A program made the translations under genes and the position numbers. Of a stretch of 64,000 nucleotides of DNA, positions 61,247-64,000 are shown piece after piece. Position 1 is the stretch's first letter. Each line of letters opens with the position of its first letter. The stretch lies in the NCBI GenBank assembly GCA_900290255.1, contig OMOD01000125.1, positions 1 to 64,000 of the forward strand, read 5' to 3'. The DNA comes from Candidatus Sulfotelmatobacter kueseliae (lineage in GTDB: Bacteria; Acidobacteriota; Terriglobia; Terriglobales; Acidobacteriaceae). The notes under the pieces were generated by a model. That model worked only from the letters and a program-made list of their open reading frames with translations, searched no databases and was not told the DNA's origin.

Positions 61247-62425
61247 CTAAGCTTTAAGAAAAATCTTCCGTTTGTACATCCAGAACAGGATGCACCATTC
61301 AACCACGAGAACCGCGACCTGTTGGAAGAGCATTTCGGAGGTCGGCAAGAACCGCGCGACCTCCCGAGTAAAAACGTCGACGATTGCATCAAGGTGAATC
61401 AGGCTGGTGAAGATGTAAATGAAAATGGCATTCATCCCGATGACGGTCAAAGGAAAGGCCCATTTCCGATACCCGCGGATGTCAATAACCCAATAGAAAA
61501 ACAGCAGCATGAGACACGCACAACCAGCAGACATGAGACCGTACGAAGCAGTCCACATCTTCATGACCACCGGCACAACAAAGCTTGTTCCATAACCAAT
61601 CGCCAAGCACCCAAGTCCTATACCGCCGATGAACTTGGCCTTGCTTTTCTTCGACCGTGCGCTCATGAATAGCTCGCCAATGAGCAAGCCTAGCAGCGTG
61701 GTTGAGATGGTGGGAATCGTGCTGAGCACCGTCCCCCAGCCCTCGTCTGCATAAGGCCAGCGGTCCCAGTGAGCTTGGCCGAGCCAAGCAATATCTACCC
61801 AGTGAACCAGGTTGTGGTTGAACCCATAGCTGCCCGCCGCTATGCCGGGAGCCCGGATGAATGCCAGGACGAGCGCATAGGCAGCTAGGATTCCGGCGCC
61901 AAGCCCCGCCTGGAATCTCCAAGACTTGTGGGCTATCAAAACAGCCACGAAGTAGGCAATCGCTATGGGCTGCAAGGCGCTGCTCAATTCGATTAAGTAA
62001 GGTGAACCAAGCAATACCGATTCGCGCACCGAGCCCAGCAAGAAAAGCACGAGCGCGCGCTTTGCGGCGTGGGCCAATTGTTGTTGACGAGTTTGTGTAA
62101 GGGAGCGCTTGGCAAACGAGAGGGATACTGAGACTCCGACCATCAGCATGAAGGAAGGCCAAATACAGTCGTAAAAGCGCAGTCCCTGCCAAGGACTGTG
62201 GTTTAGCTCGTAAACGACAGCGTCGATGACTCGATTGTGCCCCAGGGCCGCTAAGCCTGCCATTAACCCGTCGCCGCCGATAATCCAAAGCATCACGAAA
62301 CCACGGAAGGCGTCGAGCGAACCTAACCGCTCAGAGGCTGCAGGGGCAGGCATTCGCTGAGTCTCCGGCCCCACGGCTGGAGAGCTTCTGGCATCTAGGG
62401 CGGGAAGAGAGGGGAGGTTTGCCAT
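61247..62425 (-). CDS. NagX-like membrane protein (heparan-alpha-glucosaminide N-acetyltransferase family)
   Basis: The 392-residue inner-membrane protein has about eleven hydrophobic segments. It starts with the family hallmark RLGSLDAFRGFVMLWIIGGD and includes LNHSPWQGLRFYDCIWPSFM, where the His is the expected acyl-relay residue of the HGSNAT/YeiB-like family. Bacterial relatives (NagX) sit in N-acetylglucosamine utilisation loci and are proposed to acetylate or carry hexosamine units across the membrane. Placement upstream of GH27 and GH20 fits this. The ribosome site GGAGAATGAA supports the start; it follows the DUF4091 gene by 12 bases. Confidence 0.85.
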   Translation of the reverse strand: MANLPSLPALDARSSPAVGPETQRMPAPAASERLGSLDAFRGFVMLWIIGGDGLMAGLAALGHNRVIDAVVYELNHSPWQGLRFYDCIWPSFMLMVGVSVSLSFAKRSLTQTRQQQLAHAAKRALVLFLLGSVRESVLLGSPYLIELSSALQPIAIAYFVAVLIAHKSWRFQAGLGAGILAAYALVLAFIRAPGIAAGSYGFNHNLVHWVDIAWLGQAHWDRWPYADEGWGTVLSTIPTISTTLLGLLIGELFMSARSKKSKAKFIGGIGLGCLAIGYGTSFVVPVVMKMWTASYGLMSAGCACLMLLFFYWVIDIRGYRKWAFPLTVIGMNAIFIYIFTSLIHLDAIVDVFTREVARFLPTSEMLFQQVAVLVVEWCILFWMYKRKIFLKA

Positions 62426-62437
62426 TTCATTCTCCAG

Positions 62438-64000
62438 TCAGGGCGCGCAATGGGTGGCCGCGATCTGACTTCCCAATTCCTCACGAATCGATTCCAACAA
62501 GCCTGCGTCTCTGGTCCAGTGGGTCCAGTCAGGCCCGACCCTTTCGGCCTCGGCCAATGCAAATGCAGCCTGGCCGCAATTCTTGAGCAACTGCACATAT
62601 TCGTAGTCCTCAACCCCATCCCGCAAATATTTGAGCCGCATAGACGGAGCCACACCCTTGAGACCCGCAGGCCCTCCTGGATAGACCAGCACGCCTTCTC
62701 CGGGGTAATCCGGGTTCTGCCCGCCTTGCGGGTTTTTCCACGGGTCTGCAGACCAGTCGTCTACGCTCCAATAGAGGAGTCCGGTTAATCCCAGGCTCTG
62801 GCTGATAAAACCTGCCTGGATGCGATAGTTGATGGGCAGGAAATCCAGTTCCCACTTCGGGGAGTAGGAGTCTTGCACCAGGTCGTTATACGACCATACT
62901 TTGTCTCCCTTTTGCAGGACGTAGGTCACTCGGGGAGGTGAAAAGGACTGAGCGTCGTTATAGGCGAGCGGGAGCATCGTCCAGATATCGACGGCGGACC
63001 TGCCGGTCCCCAAGCCGTCAACGTAGAGTTGGGGCACCGGTTCCTGAGTTACCAGGTTATCGACGCCGGCTCGATGCAAGTTCTGTGCCCAGGCGATCAC
63101 CGAACGGTAAAATGCCGGGCTCGTGCAGCTACTCTCCGGGTCGGCGGTTTCGTCATATAGATACAAATCAGGCTGGTGGGTCGCCTTGGCACTTTCTATC
63201 TCTGCCAGGGAAGGACGCTCGGACAGATCGCACTGGCCATAGGAAACTCCACTGAAGAAGCCGAGGTCCGTAGCGTTGAGGCCATAACGATTCATCAATT
63301 GTTTTTCGTTCGCCGGATCGACCGTATCCGGCATTATCCTGTTTCTGAGCAGTTCTTCGTTAACACCCTGCACTGTTGTCCCACCACCGTTGAAACTTGA
63401 CTTGAGGGATGGTTCGAGCGGCAGAGTGAATCCCCACACCTCCATACAAATGTGGCCTATGAAAACGCCCTGATCGCTGGTTACGGTATAGGTGCCCCGG
63501 TAATGGCCCGCCGTCGTGCCCCGCGGCACAAAGACATCGACCCAGACTGCGTTGTGACCAGCAGAGAGGGCGAGTGGAACTGCTCTGAATACGGCTTCCA
63601 CCGGCGGCTTACCTGTAGCGGGATCAAGAAACGGAATGAGCGGATCAGGAAAGGTCCGAACCTGGGTGATCGGAAGATTAGGCGGGCCGTTGTATGTGGG
63701 GCTGTGTTGCTTAACTGTTATGTACCATTCCCGATAAAGGATCAGGTTTGTGCGAGAAAGTACTGCGCCTCGCGGGCCCACCAAGTTGGAAACCGAAAAG
63801 TTGACGTTAGTGAGTCCGCCGCTAGGCGCCTGAATCGCAACTTGGAACGGTTTGTATTCTCCTCGGGCCGCACGGATCGCTACGATGGTTTCGACACCCG
63901 GAGCATCGGTCGGCCCCACCCGGTGCAAAGAGCTTGGAACGACCCAGACGATCGGTTGCGCACCAAAAGCGCTACAACAAGCCGGAGCGATCCAAACCAT
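62438..64000 (-). CDS. DUF4091 / GH123-like secreted glycosidase, possibly truncated by the window edge
   Basis: At least 520 residues are present. An ATG lies exactly at the window edge (64000), so the true start may be further upstream. The N-terminal about 200 residues are a beta-sandwich (ARGEYKPFQVAIQAPSG, GTTAGHYRGTYTVTSD). The following barrel has LYLYDETADPESSC, where Asp-Glu recalls the adjacent acid pair of GH123 beta-N-acetylgalactosaminidases, and ends with the DUF4091 block MRLKYLRDGVEDYEYVQLLK. It is the first visible gene of the amino-sugar operon with NagX-like, GH27 and GH20 genes, and a GalNAc- or GlcNAc-releasing role is the best inference. The family call rests on these two motifs. 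Confidence 0.72.
   Translation of the reverse strand: MVWIAPACCSAFGAQPIVWVVPSSLHRVGPTDAPGVETIVAIRAARGEYKPFQVAIQAPSGGLTNVNFSVSNLVGPRGAVLSRTNLILYREWYITVKQHSPTYNGPPNLPITQVRTFPDPLIPFLDPATGKPPVEAVFRAVPLALSAGHNAVWVDVFVPRGTTAGHYRGTYTVTSDQGVFIGHICMEVWGFTLPLEPSLKSSFNGGGTTVQGVNEELLRNRIMPDTVDPANEKQLMNRYGLNATDLGFFSGVSYGQCDLSERPSLAEIESAKATHQPDLYLYDETADPESSCTSPAFYRSVIAWAQNLHRAGVDNLVTQEPVPQLYVDGLGTGRSAVDIWTMLPLAYNDAQSFSPPRVTYVLQKGDKVWSYNDLVQDSYSPKWELDFLPINYRIQAGFISQSLGLTGLLYWSVDDWSADPWKNPQGGQNPDYPGEGVLVYPGGPAGLKGVAPSMRLKYLRDGVEDYEYVQLLKNCGQAAFALAEAERVGPDWTHWTRDAGLLESIREELGSQIAATHCAP

Noticed and set aside
1-64000. CRISPR arrays, tRNA or rRNA genes, complete insertion sequences, riboswitches
   Set aside because: I looked for regularly spaced repeats, tRNA-like clover leaves, conserved rRNA stretches, transposases with inverted ends and common riboswitch cores and saw none that I could support by reading.

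Overview
The window looks like a chromosomal segment of an Acidobacteriota bacterium (Terriglobia-like). The reasons are two very large Oar-type TonB-dependent receptors with an N-terminal carboxypeptidase-regulatory-like domain and no SusD partner, several LacI-type regulators, many secreted glycoside hydrolases, large TPR proteins and moderately high GC. Assignment to a phylum is an inference from gene content; no rRNA or other marker gene is present.

Layout. 1-4900: a small heat-shock protein, a short unknown gene, then a coupled cluster of a GT4 glycosyltransferase fused to a helical domain, a GH130-type enzyme and a 64-residue zinc-ribbon-like protein. 4993-8228 (minus): a YtrA-like GntR regulator, an ABC ATPase and an ABC-2 type permease. 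8560-9759: a phosphofructokinase with pyrophosphate-type residues. 9847-20691: a LacI regulator and its apparent regulon (secreted beta-helix protein, sugar porter, DUF5107-TPR protein, six-hairpin glycosidase, possible GH-A-like hydrolase), tied together by three copies of an 18-bp palindromic operator. 20847-27202 (minus): GH2, a DMT transporter, GH29 alpha-L-fucosidase and a second beta-helix protein. 27382-42615: two TonB receptors, a TPR protein, a second LacI regulator, a divergent fucose-isomerase-like gene and a secreted phosphoesterase with repeats. 43121-47153 (minus): a GDP-sugar block with a GDP-mannose 3,5-epimerase-like protein, a fucose-1-phosphate guanylyltransferase-like protein, a FucU/RbsD mutarotase and a GHMP kinase whose 5' end carries a 34-bp tandem duplication. 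47550-48608: a third LacI regulator, paralogous to the second. 48609-49080: a scar region with a group II intron 3' remnant, an intact promoter and operator, and the frameshifted 5' stub of a TonB receptor, running into 49081-51420 (Tat-exported six-hairpin protein). 51575-55438: two further beta-helix proteins, one resembling GH141. 55505 to the window end (minus): an amino-sugar glycan operon with a DUF4091/GH123-like protein (reaching the edge), a NagX-like acyltransferase, GH27, GH20, a class III aminotransferase and a DMT transporter.

How it fits together. The window reads as a set of polysaccharide-use loci for fucose-, galactose- and hexosamine-containing glycans. Secreted hydrolases release sugars, TonB receptors and MFS/DMT carriers move them, a FucI-like isomerase would feed catabolism, and a split kinase plus guanylyltransferase would instead recycle L-fucose into GDP-L-fucose. 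Two separate LacI operator families are visible by eye: an 18-bp palindrome for the 9872 regulator, and a 22-bp motif shared by at least five promoters that fits the two paralogous regulators at 32343 and 47550. The most unusual points are the shared 22-bp motif, the orphaned TonB promoter now driving a different gene, the intron remnant, and the duplicated, frame-shifted start of the kinase.
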